In this document: positions 9,035-16,277 of the stretch, piece by piece
Position numbering within the stretch: the stretch's first letter is position 1
Layout: every line of letters starts with the position of its first letter
Assembly: GCA_001509375.1 (NCBI GenBank)
Contig: LGFT01000006.1
Location: forward strand, 1 to 44,880
Origin: Methanothrix harundinacea
GTDB taxonomy: Archaea > Halobacteriota > Methanosarcinia > Methanotrichales > Methanotrichaceae
DNA length: 44,880 nt
Direction: 5' to 3'
The notes under the pieces: model-generated
What the model saw: only the letters and a program-made list of their open reading frames with translations
The model's database searches: none
Told to the model about the DNA's origin: nothing
Position numbers and translations under genes: made by a program

Positions 9035-10192
9035 TTGCTCGAGCTGTTCGTCGCGATGAAGCACATAAGGACGAGGAAGAGGCAGACCGCCCTCGCCATG
9101 GGGGCCGTCGGCCTCGCCGTGGCCATCATCATCGTCTTTCGGGCGGTCATGAACGGCAGCATCGAGATCTTTTTCGACCTTATCTTCGAGCTGGCGCCTC
9201 ACGCTCTGGTCCTCCCCAAGGAGGGGGAGGAATACATCTACCTCTACAAGACCCTAATCGAGTTCATCTGGACGATCCCCGGGGTTGCAGCCGTCTCTCC
9301 CACCCTCAGCACCACGGCGACCCTCTCCTTTGAAGACGAAGTCGAGAACGTCGAGTTGACCGGGGGCATACCGTCTGAGATGAACAAGGTGATGAGCCTC
9401 GACAAATACATGATTGTGGGTGATTTCTACGCTATATCGAGTGGGAGGAGGGTCATTCTTGGGGAGGGGGTGATGGAGAAGCTGGACGTGAAAATAGGCG
9501 AGGACGTCGTCGCCAACTTCCCCGACGCTAAGACTATGAACCTGGTGGTTGCGGGCGTTTTCAGGACGGGGATTGAGGAGTGGGACCAGGGTGCCTACGT
9601 CTCCCTGGAGACGACCCAGGAGTTTCTGGGGGAGGGGGATGTAATAAACTACATCAACATCCATCTCGATGACCCCTACCAGGGCGACGCCGTCGCTGAG
9701 GAGATCTCCGCTCGCGGATACGACGCCGACAGCTGGAGGACCCTCTTCCCAGAGTTCGAGGAGACTCTGGCCTTTGAGACCTTCTCCAACAACCTGATCC
9801 TGGCCCTCGTCCTTCTGATCGCCTCCTTCGGGATCGCCAACGTCATGAACATGCTGGTCTTGGAGAAGACGAGGGAGATCGGGATGCTGATGGCCATGGG
9901 TGCAGACGGCCCATCGATCAGGAAGGTATTCGTTATCGAGAGTGGGATTTTGGGGCTCGCTGGCGGCACTGCCGGCAGCCTCTTCGGTTATATAGTCTCC
10001 ACCTACCTCCATAGCCTCCAGTACACCATCACAGCGCCGACTGCACCCCAGCCGATAGTCATCAAGTTCCTCGTCGACCCCTTCGACCTCATCGCCTTCC
10101 CCCTCCTCGCCCTGATTCTGAGCATGATCGCAGGTGTCTACCCGGCCCACAAGGCTTCAAAACTGGATCCAGTGATCGCTCTGCGAGGTTGA
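9035..10192 (+). CDS. ABC transporter permease, FtsX/MacB type (paralogue 2)
   Basis: The same architecture as paralogue 1: one N-terminal helix after LLELFVAMKHIRTRKRQ, a large external domain containing YIYLYKTLIEFIW and FPDAKTMNLVV, and three C-terminal helices ending AGVYPAHKASKLDPVIALRG. It is visibly closest to paralogue 1, including nearly identical C-termini, so the two arose by tandem duplication. The start is taken as TTG 9035 because GGAGTGAT lies 4 bp upstream and it aligns with the other paralogues. The frame is open back to 8891, but that would place 48 unlikely residues before a TATA box at 8968. Paralogue 3 follows after 6 bp. Confidence 0.9.
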   Translation: MLELFVAMKHIRTRKRQTALAMGAVGLAVAIIIVFRAVMNGSIEIFFDLIFELAPHALVLPKEGEEYIYLYKTLIEFIWTIPGVAAVSPTLSTTATLSFEDEVENVELTGGIPSEMNKVMSLDKYMIVGDFYAISSGRRVILGEGVMEKLDVKIGEDVVANFPDAKTMNLVVAGVFRTGIEEWDQGAYVSLETTQEFLGEGDVINYINIHLDDPYQGDAVAEEISARGYDADSWRTLFPEFEETLAFETFSNNLILALVLLIASFGIANVMNMLVLEKTREIGMLMAMGADGPSIRKVFVIESGILGLAGGTAGSLFGYIVSTYLHSLQYTITAPTAPQPIVIKFLVDPFDLIAFPLLALILSMIAGVYPAHKASKLDPVIALRG

Positions 10193-10198
10193 GATAGA

Positions 10199-11353
10199 AT
10201 GTTCGAGCTGTCGATCGCAGAAAGGCACATCCTCGGAAACCCCAAGATGGTCCTCTTCACAGTCCTGTCCGTAGCCCTGGCTGTGGGAGTTATCGTCGTC
10301 CTGATAGGGCTGACGGAGGGGTACAAGCAGAACCTCATCGATAACACCATAGAGAACTCGCCCCACGTCACCGTAGACCCAAAGTTGGATGAAGACTACG
10401 TCTATCTCTATCGGACCCTCTCCTCCATTGCCAGGGAGCGACCTGAGGTTCTGGCGGCATCGCCGAGGCTGGTGGGAAGGGCCGCGGCCAAGTATAAAGA
10501 TAACGTGGAGGGGGTCACCTTCATCGGAGCAGACCCCGTTCAGGAGGATATCCTCCTGAGGGTTCGGGAGGACATGGTCTGGGGAGACTATTACGACCTC
10601 CGGTTCAAGCGTTACGCCGCTGTGGTGGGGGACAAACTCGCAGAGAACCTGGAACTGAAACGGGGCGACGATTTCAGGCTCTTCCGGCAGGATCTCACCA
10701 TCCAGGTGAAGGCCGTCGGGATCATCGATACCGGGACCGGCCTCGACAGCACCCTCGTCTACCTCCCCCTGGAGACGGCCCAGATCCTCCTGGGGGACGG
10801 GGACGTGGTAACTGAAATGGGGCTGAGGCTTTCCGATATCTATGCAGCTCCCGCCGTTGCCGCGGATCTGAACGAAAGGACCCGATATAAGGCAGAGAGC
10901 TGGCAGGAGAAGAGCCGAGACATCCTGGATCAGCTGGAGACCCAGCAGGTCTACTCCGTCATATTCTATATATTGATCGCCATAATAGCTGGATTTGGCA
11001 TCGCCAACACCATGATCATGATAATAACTCGGAGGACGAAGGAGATAGGGATCTTGATGGCGATGGGGGCGGACCGGATCTCGATCATGAAGATATTCGT
11101 CCTGGAGAGCGTGATCCTGGGGCCGCCCTCAGCCCTCTTGGGAGGTGGCCTCGCCTACGTCGCGGCGAAGTTCATCGGGACGATCGAGGTCCCAGCCGAG
11201 ATGTACATGACCGACAGGATGACGGTAATCCTGGAGCTGGACACGTTTCTTTACGTCGCCCTCTTCGCCCTCATCGTCAACTTCCTGGCGGGGATATACC
11301 CAGCCTACAAGGCCTCGCGGCTCGACCCCGTGGAGGCGATAGCGACCGAGTGA
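10199..11353 (+). CDS. ABC transporter permease, FtsX/MacB type (paralogue 3)
   Basis: The third and most diverged permease of the cluster (384 residues). It starts with ATG at MFELSIAERHILGNPK, has one N-terminal helix (about 18-38), a large external domain with YVYLYRTLSSI, then three helices from about residue 255. It ends AGIYPAYKASRLDPVEAIATE. The position of its ATG fixes the starts of paralogues 1 and 2. It follows paralogue 2 by 6 bp, so it is co-transcribed, and it precedes the ATPase by 50 bp. A functional transporter of this type needs two permease chains, so several pairings are possible. Confidence 0.9.
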   Translation: MFELSIAERHILGNPKMVLFTVLSVALAVGVIVVLIGLTEGYKQNLIDNTIENSPHVTVDPKLDEDYVYLYRTLSSIARERPEVLAASPRLVGRAAAKYKDNVEGVTFIGADPVQEDILLRVREDMVWGDYYDLRFKRYAAVVGDKLAENLELKRGDDFRLFRQDLTIQVKAVGIIDTGTGLDSTLVYLPLETAQILLGDGDVVTEMGLRLSDIYAAPAVAADLNERTRYKAESWQEKSRDILDQLETQQVYSVIFYILIAIIAGFGIANTMIMIITRRTKEIGILMAMGADRISIMKIFVLESVILGPPSALLGGGLAYVAAKFIGTIEVPAEMYMTDRMTVILELDTFLYVALFALIVNFLAGIYPAYKASRLDPVEAIATE

Positions 11354-11403
11354 TATCTGCTCCTCGGCCGACTGTGGTCGAATATTTCTGAGGTGATCTG
11401 GCT

Positions 11404-12129
11404 TTGAGCAACATCATAGAGATCAAGAAGCTGAGAAAGGTCTACGGCGATGGGGTGGAGCTGGTGGCCTTGGACGACGTCGACCTGACGATCGAGGAGG
11501 GGGAGGTCCTCGCCATCGTGGGACCCAGCGGCAGCGGGAAGTCGACCCTTCTGAACATGATCGGCCTTTTGGACACCCCCTCCGGCGGCGAGATCTGGCT
11601 CAAGGGGCAGAACATCACCAAGGCCAGCCCAAAGGAAAGGGCTAGGCTGAGAAACAAAGAGCTCGGCTTCATCTTCCAGTATCATCATCTTCTGCCGGAG
11701 TTCACAGCCGTCGAGAACGTGATGATGCCGCTGCTCATCGCCGGGATGGACAAGAAGGAGGCGAGGCATCGGGCGATCACCCTCCTCGAAGAGGTGGGGC
11801 TCGGCGACCGGCTGAACAACAGGCCAAACCAGCTCTCTGGAGGCCAGAACCAGAGGGTGGCGGTGGCCAGGGCCCTGGCGGGCCATCCTTCCATCGTCAT
11901 CGGGGACGAGCCGACGGGAAACCTCGACTCCAAGAGCTCCGACATGATCTACGAGCTGTTGAGAAAGCTGAACCGAGAGATGAACCAGACCTTCATCCTC
12001 GTCACCCACGACATGGACATGGCCGAGAAGACCGACCGAATCCTCCGGCTCGTCGACGGCAGGATCGTCTGCGAGATGAGGAGGGAGGGAGACGAGTTCG
12101 TTTCCCGCGACATATGCCGGGCAGATTGA
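11404..12129 (+). CDS. ABC transporter ATP-binding protein, LolD/MacB type
   Basis: The ATPase that powers the neighbouring permeases. All nucleotide-binding motifs are present: Walker A VGPSGSGKST (39-48), Q-loop FQYHH (about 95), signature LSGGQNQRVAVARAL (about 139-153), Walker B IVIGDEPTG (about 159-167), and the H-loop in LVTHDMD. The 241-residue length is normal for LolD-like subunits. The start is TTG 11404, preceded by GAGGTGAT at a good distance. An ATG alternative is not present nearby. As the only ATPase in the cluster, it probably serves all three permeases. A hairpin follows the stop. Confidence 0.94.
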   Translation: MSNIIEIKKLRKVYGDGVELVALDDVDLTIEEGEVLAIVGPSGSGKSTLLNMIGLLDTPSGGEIWLKGQNITKASPKERARLRNKELGFIFQYHHLLPEFTAVENVMMPLLIAGMDKKEARHRAITLLEEVGLGDRLNNRPNQLSGGQNQRVAVARALAGHPSIVIGDEPTGNLDSKSSDMIYELLRKLNREMNQTFILVTHDMDMAEKTDRILRLVDGRIVCEMRREGDEFVSRDICRAD

Positions 12130-12134
12130 AGAAA

Positions 12135-12151
12135 CCCCTCCGATCCAGGGG
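12135..12151 (+). terminator. Short hairpin after the ABC cassette
   Basis: CCCCT / AGGGG stem with a 7-base loop immediately after the ATPase stop. It is not followed by a long T run, so it is a weak terminator candidate. Confidence 0.3.
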
Positions 12152-12169
12152 CTCAGGAGAATACATAGG

Positions 12170-12179
12170 TTTAAATAAT
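12170..12179 (+). promoter_or_regulatory. TATA box upstream of the TRAM gene
   Basis: TTTAAATAAT lies about 73 bp before GTG 12247. The predicted start of transcription is near 12200, giving a leader of about 45 bases, in which a cold- or structure-dependent control could sit. Confidence 0.45.
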
Positions 12180-12246
12180 CACTGGGCGTTGTCAACCATC
12201 GTGCGAGGCTGCTTTCACAGGTTTTCGCAAGATGGATGTGAACTGA

Positions 12247-12477
12247 GTGTACGGAAATAATCGAGGATCCTTCAGCAGTGGCGGATTCACAAGCTCGTCT
12301 CCAGTTGAAGCTGGAAAGACGTATGAAGTGGAGATTGAGGACATATCAAGGCAGGGAGACGGCATCGCCAGAGTTGAGGGCTTTGTCATCTTCGTCTCTG
12401 AGACAAAGGTCGGAGACAAAGTCAATATATGTATTGACAGGGTCATGCGAAGGTTCGCAATAGCCCACAAAGTCTGA
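12247..12477 (+). CDS. TRAM-domain RNA-binding protein
   Basis: A 76-residue protein made of a flexible Gly/Ser-rich head (about 1-22) and one TRAM domain (about 23-76), a small OB-like beta-barrel that binds RNA. The typical core is YEVEIEDISRQGDGIARVEGF followed by VIFVSETKVGDKVNI. Stand-alone TRAM proteins in methanogens act as RNA chaperones, and several are cold-induced. The start is GTG 12247, with GTGAA a few bases upstream. The downstream 160 bases contain strong hairpins that could be its own 3' UTR or a separate RNA, a natural place to look for TRAM targets. No operon partner is visible. Confidence 0.9.
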   Translation: MYGNNRGSFSSGGFTSSSPVEAGKTYEVEIEDISRQGDGIARVEGFVIFVSETKVGDKVNICIDRVMRRFAIAHKV

Positions 12478-12479
12478 AG

Positions 12480-12640
12480 TTATCTGTCCCCAAAGACGAA
12501 TTGGCCATGCGCAAGCTAGAAAGCTCAAGCATGACCAATTTGACAAGAATGCTCTTTCGCCTCTCCTGCTTGTCTTAACTGATAGGCTGGCAGCTAAATA
12601 GCTGCAAACAGGAGCAATCTAATTTTTGCTTTTGCTGTTA
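12480..12640 (+). ncRNA. Candidate structured RNA or structured 3' UTR after the TRAM gene
   Basis: Three separate stems are packed into about 110 bases. The first (12499-12540) pairs AATTGGCCATGC with GCATGACCAATT with one mismatch, and has an inner AGCT/AGCT stem closing a 4-base loop. The second pairs GACAAG (12542-12547) with CTTGTC (12569-12574). The third (12590-12605) is GCAGCTA-AA-TAGCTGC, possibly strengthened by CTCCTG/CAGGAG around it. A T-rich stretch (AATTTTTGCTTTT) follows. No protein frame explains the order. It may be the TRAM gene's 3' UTR rather than a separate gene, since I see no distinct promoter immediately before it. Confidence 0.4.
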
Positions 12641-13121
12641 ACGTTCGATTTCGAATTGAACTTGGCAAATGCCGTCTCCACTCTGTTATCCTCCCCACGT
12701 CTATAGCTTTAAAATATTCGAATTAAAAATGGGCACAAATGAGTGTGAAATTTTCATAACAATACGTCAAAGTAAACTACAAATAATTCAGATTTGTCGT
12801 CATTTGCTTAAAAGTTCGTTAAAAGCTCGTCAGATTTATATGCGATCAAACTGAAGGGCTGGATGTGCCCGACAAATGACTTCGATGCGGTTCGAGTCTT
12901 TTGTACGGGCCGGAAGCTCCTGGGGGTGGGCATAGCTTCTGCTGGAGTATCCCAGCTTGGTTGGATTTCGATGTCGCGCCTTTTTCAGGTGGGGCATTGA
13001 AACAAATCAGATCCGGCCTTCAACCTTAGGAGCGAAGCTGCTGCACCGCCGAAGCCCGCCTCCTTAAAAATCGGCAAACGAACGCGATTACAGATAAAAA
13101 AAGAACGGGAGTGGGAACTGA
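12641..13121. other. AT-rich intergenic region with an orphan TATA box
   Basis: Nearly 500 bases without a credible protein gene. The left part (to about 12830) is A/T-rich and otherwise featureless. A strong TATA-like TTTATATG at 12835-12842 is followed not by a start codon but by a stem-rich stretch (see the RNA candidate at 12866-12990). The right part contains a second TATA-like CCTTAAAAATC near 13061-13071 that probably drives the secreted-protein gene at 13122. Confidence 0.6.
12866..12990 (+). ncRNA. Candidate small RNA behind an orphan promoter
   Basis: The TATA box at 12835-12842 predicts a transcript start near 12866. The following bases fold into GAAGCT (12913-12918)/AGCTTC (12934-12939) and GCTGG (12941-12945)/CCAGC (12952-12956). 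A run of five T at 12981-12985 after a GC-rich stretch could end the transcript. No reading frame of note lies within. The evidence is promoter plus stems plus T run only. No known RNA family was recognised. Confidence 0.3.
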
Positions 13122-13844
13122 ATGAAGAGAGAACTGGCCATTTTGCTAGTCGTAGGAATTGCCCTGGTGGGCATGGCTGGCGCGGCCAACTACATGTACG
13201 AGAAGTCCAACATCAAGGGCGTTGGCTACAAGAACAAAGAGGTCGTCATTCAGACTCAGACCGGCCTCGCCGGAAACAAGCTGATCGAGAAGGTTTCTGG
13301 AAGCGGAAACATCATCACCGATAGGACCGAGATCGAGGCCCAGAGGGACCCTTCCAATACAGATCCGGCGACAGCTGATGATGTTTGCTGCCCCGACTAC
13401 ATCAATTTCTCCAAGGAGGCCGAATTTGAATACATGCCCGTGAGCTATCAGACCGGCACCTACGACCAAAAGTGGATCGATAAGCTCTGCGTCCAGAACT
13501 ACTACATCGGAGCTGTAGTCGTCGAGATGCACACTCACGCGGAGCACCTACAGAAGAACACCGAGGTCAAGACCAGGAAAGACTGCGATCCAGAATTGGT
13601 GGGAACCCAAGATTGCGGCCGGTGTACAGGGGCTCTTGAGGCCAACTTCAAATCCAACGTAATCGGCGTAGCTCACATTGGATGGCTCTCCAAGGACACC
13701 AACGCGAACTCCAAGGGCAGACACGACGAGTACGGCCGAAGCGTTGAAGACCTGACTGGCGTCTTTTCCATTGAGAAGTTCATCCAGCTATGGGGAAACG
13801 GCAGCTGTGGCGCTGTACAGGTTGACTGGCTGCCCTGCATTTAA
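13122..13844 (+). CDS. Secreted cysteine-rich protein of unknown function
   Basis: A 240-residue exported protein. A clear signal peptide (LAILLVVGIALVGMAGAA, residues 5-22) is followed by a hydrophilic, beta-rich-looking body. Eight cysteines are present, including an adjacent CC near residue 88 and a CGRC pair near 169-172. The even number suggests disulfides outside the cell. The segment after the signal (KEVVIQTQTGLAGNKLIEKV, then SGSGNIITDRTEIE) looks like repetitive strand-forming surface protein. I do not recognise the family. Its isolated promoter, hairpin terminator and long AT-rich flanks suggest a separately controlled, possibly abundant surface or sheath-associated protein, which is inference. 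Confidence 0.8.
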   Translation: MKRELAILLVVGIALVGMAGAANYMYEKSNIKGVGYKNKEVVIQTQTGLAGNKLIEKVSGSGNIITDRTEIEAQRDPSNTDPATADDVCCPDYINFSKEAEFEYMPVSYQTGTYDQKWIDKLCVQNYYIGAVVVEMHTHAEHLQKNTEVKTRKDCDPELVGTQDCGRCTGALEANFKSNVIGVAHIGWLSKDTNANSKGRHDEYGRSVEDLTGVFSIEKFIQLWGNGSCGAVQVDWLPCI

Positions 13845-13848
13845 ATTT

Positions 13849-13914
13849 GGTGGGGACGGTTAAGTGGCCCTTGAACCGGGGGCCAACCACCCTAACCTCA
13901 TTTTCATTCTTATT
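13849..13914 (+). terminator. Terminator of the secreted-protein gene
   Basis: Nested stems GGTGG (13849-13853)/CCACC (13887-13891) and TGGCCC (13865-13870)/GGGCCA (13880-13885) directly follow the stop codon. A T-rich tract (TTTTCATTCTTATTTT) follows. A well-formed terminator by archaeal and bacterial standards. Confidence 0.6.
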
Positions 13915-14424
13915 TTAAAATGAATACCCCCCAGCTTGCTGCAGTTGGTATGGTCAAGAAAACGTCTTAAGGATTGTTGCGTATTCTGTATTGGATGATC
14001 TGAGCATGTTCTTTAAAACGTTCACTGGGCCGATTCTGCAAGATACCTCCCTGCCAAATTTCTCGGCCGGAGCTTATGATAGTAATTCAAGGTATGAAAG
14101 GCGTCATCGCCGCTAGCTCTGGATGTATCTCTCTGGAGACCTGCGACTTTACAAACGCCGCCATGCGAACTGGCCCCCTGCTGACTGAACATGCAATTCC
14201 CCCCTCTGCCCTATTTCCCCAAGAGCCGGTTTCGTGTAGCAGAGAAGGATCGGGCTGGAGAGAGTCATTTTTCTGCCGATCGGCCTTGCGGCGCTGCAAG
14301 AAGAGGTTGATCGCAATTTATATAACAAAATTTAAAAATATTGGACGGGGATACCGACGTCTGGGCAGACCGCCGCCTTCCCCGCCCGCTCTGCATCTCC
14401 TCACAGTTGCGGGACGACCTTTTT
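13915..14424. other. Non-coding region between the secreted protein and the solute-binding protein
   Basis: About 500 bases with no supported gene. Open frames here lack coding-like codon use and known motifs. An AT-rich stretch (14316-14343, including TTTATATAAC) can be read either as a TATA box on the plus strand or as the T-rich end of the minus-strand solute-binding protein transcript. Nothing else stands out. Confidence 0.6.
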
Positions 14425-15984
14425 TCAAACCCCTACGAAGGAGAGCTTGTTCAGGGCGATGGGGATGCCCAGGGCCATCCCGTTGTGGGTGTAGTAGAGG
14501 TCGACCTGGCCGTCGTGTGCGATGAAGGACTCGGTGTAGTAGAGAGTGAGGGCCGGCACGTCCTCGGCGTAAAGTAGCTGAGCCTCGTATATCAGATCGC
14601 GCCTCTCGTCCTCATCGGTCTGCGTCACCTGCTCCTCCAGGAGATCGACGAGATCGGAGTTGTCATCGTACCGGGCGCTGTTGAAGCTCTCAATATCGAT
14701 GGTGTTGCTGGCGAGGAAGTTCGGGTCGCCTATTACCCCTCCGTGGCCGCTGATGGCCAGATCAAAGTCCCAGTCTTTGACCTTGGAGTCGACGGTCTTC
14801 GAGTCCATCGTCCGCAGGTCCACGTCGATCCCCACCGCCTCGAGGTCCGCCTCGATCAGCTCTCCGATCCTCTCGTCCTCGGCGTTGCCGCCCTTGACGA
14901 GGAGCTGGATCGTCTCGCCACCGTAGCCCATCTCATCGAGGAGCTCCTCGGCCTTTGCGGTGTCGTGAGGATAGTAGCCATCGATCTCGGGGTTATACCA
15001 GTCGTTGTCGGGGGGAACGAAGCCAGGGCTTCCGGCCAGGCCGTACCCTCGGCCCGCGATCTCCACCAGCTTCTCCCGGTCAATGGAGTAGGCTAGGGCC
15101 TGCCTGAACCTCTTGTCGGACATAGGCGCCTTCTGGTGGTTGATCATCAGCTTGTAGTTCCACCAGTGGGCCGGGACCTCCAGGATCTCAAAGCTCCCCT
15201 CCAGCTGATCGATCATCTCCGGTTCGATGGGGGCGTTGTCCACGTTCCCCTGTCGGAGCTCGGCCGCTGCGTTGGGGGCCGAGATCTTTCTGAAGATCAG
15301 CTCTGTGACCTTCGACACCCCCAGGTAATAGTCCTCGTAGGCTACATACCGATATGTCCCCTGGACCTTGTCGTAGTCGTTGACGGCGAGAGTGTAGGGA
15401 CCAGTGCCGATCAAAGCCTCCTGGTCTCGATAGTTGACAGGATCGTCCACCTCAGACCAGATGTGCTCGGGGAGGATCGGCAGGGTCCCGCCCACCTGGT
15501 CGAGGAACGGCGCATAGGGCGCTGAGAGGGTGACCTCCACCGTCAGGTCGTCGAGGGCCTCAGCGCTCTCGATGATCCCAGAGTCAACCCACATGTAGGG
15601 GTGCTCTTTGATGTACTCGACGGTGAAGACGACGTCATCAGCGGTGAAGGGCTCACCGTCATGCCAGGTGACCCCGTCCCTCAGGTGGAAGATGTAGACG
15701 TTGTCGCCCTCCGGATCCCAGCTCTCGGCGAGGGCCGGAACATATCCCTCGTCATCCTTCCAGACCAGGGTGTCGAAGAGGAAACTCATCCGGGTGTATC
15801 CCGGACCCCTCGCATAGTGAGCGTAAGGTGAGGGAAAGCCCCAGTCCCCTGTGGTATCGGCCACGGTGTAGACGGGAACCGAGCCGCCCTCATCGGCGGC
15901 GGCGGCGCAACCTGCGGCCAAAAGGACCAAAAGCCCCGCCGCAAGCCCCCATAATAACGAACATCTCAATCTAAATACCTCCAT
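14425..15984 (-). CDS. Peptide/nickel-type ABC transporter solute-binding lipoprotein (family 5)
   Basis: An exported binding protein of the SBP_bac_5 family (peptides, nickel or other ligands), 519 residues. The N-terminal signal (about 6-25) ends in a lipobox-like LLAAGC with Cys26, so it is likely lipid-anchored outside the cell membrane. Typical family segments are VPALAESWDPEGDNVYIFHL, GVTWHDGEPFTADDVVFTVEYI, GTGPYTL and FRQALAYSIDREKLVEIA. No permease or ATPase genes are next to it, which is unusual because these proteins normally sit in five-gene operons. It faces away from the KamA-like gene across a 293-bp AT-rich region. The substrate cannot be told from sequence. Confidence 0.9.
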   Translation of the reverse strand: MEVFRLRCSLLWGLAAGLLVLLAAGCAAAADEGGSVPVYTVADTTGDWGFPSPYAHYARGPGYTRMSFLFDTLVWKDDEGYVPALAESWDPEGDNVYIFHLRDGVTWHDGEPFTADDVVFTVEYIKEHPYMWVDSGIIESAEALDDLTVEVTLSAPYAPFLDQVGGTLPILPEHIWSEVDDPVNYRDQEALIGTGPYTLAVNDYDKVQGTYRYVAYEDYYLGVSKVTELIFRKISAPNAAAELRQGNVDNAPIEPEMIDQLEGSFEILEVPAHWWNYKLMINHQKAPMSDKRFRQALAYSIDREKLVEIAGRGYGLAGSPGFVPPDNDWYNPEIDGYYPHDTAKAEELLDEMGYGGETIQLLVKGGNAEDERIGELIEADLEAVGIDVDLRTMDSKTVDSKVKDWDFDLAISGHGGVIGDPNFLASNTIDIESFNSARYDDNSDLVDLLEEQVTQTDEDERRDLIYEAQLLYAEDVPALTLYYTESFIAHDGQVDLYYTHNGMALGIPIALNKLSFVGV

Positions 15985-16081
15985 TTCGTTTACAGGATCA
16001 TATGCTACGAAATCTATGAATATTCTTCTTATTTATGAATCTTTTCTTCTTAACATATAGAAAATAGTATCCCATTAGGAT

Positions 16082-16103
16082 TTATCGTATATTCATATGA
16101 TAA
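16082..16103. promoter_or_regulatory. Inverted repeat, possible operator
   Basis: A 22-bp imperfect dyad with half-sites TTATCGTATA and CATATGATAA (8 of 10 positions pair around a TT centre). It sits in the 293-bp AT-rich divergent region between the solute-binding protein and the KamA-like gene. Spacing and symmetry fit a dimeric regulator. The rest of this gap (15985-16277) shows only AT-rich promoter-like sequence. Confidence 0.3.
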
Positions 16104-16245
16104 GAAAAAAGAAATAAACACCTAAAGGCATATTTTTCCTAAAATGATTACAAAAAGTGCCATAATCCTCCTATGAGATATAACTGAAATTGAAGGATGG
16201 AGGTCTCTAGGGCTCGAAGGAAGACGATCCCGGCCTTCGAAGTGA

Positions 16246-16255
16246 TTTTTAAATA
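16246..16255 (+). promoter_or_regulatory. TATA box of the KamA-like gene (leaderless transcript)
   Basis: TTTTTAAATA is centred about 27 bp before GTG 16278, so transcription should begin at the start codon. Confidence 0.5.
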
Positions 16256-16277
16256 CCATCAGATTCAGTTTTAATGC

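Noticed and set aside
12880-12905. GGTTCGAGTC resembling a tRNA T-loop
   Set aside because: The flanking bases do not form a T stem and no acceptor or anticodon arms can be drawn.
12989-13010. ATTGAAAC at 12996-13003, like the 3' end of type I CRISPR repeats
   Set aside because: Only one occurrence, with no second repeat at spacer distance and no cas genes.
14076-14525. Open frame overlapping the end of the solute-binding protein gene
   Set aside because: Arg/Pro-rich, unlike coding sequence here, and antisense to a clear gene.
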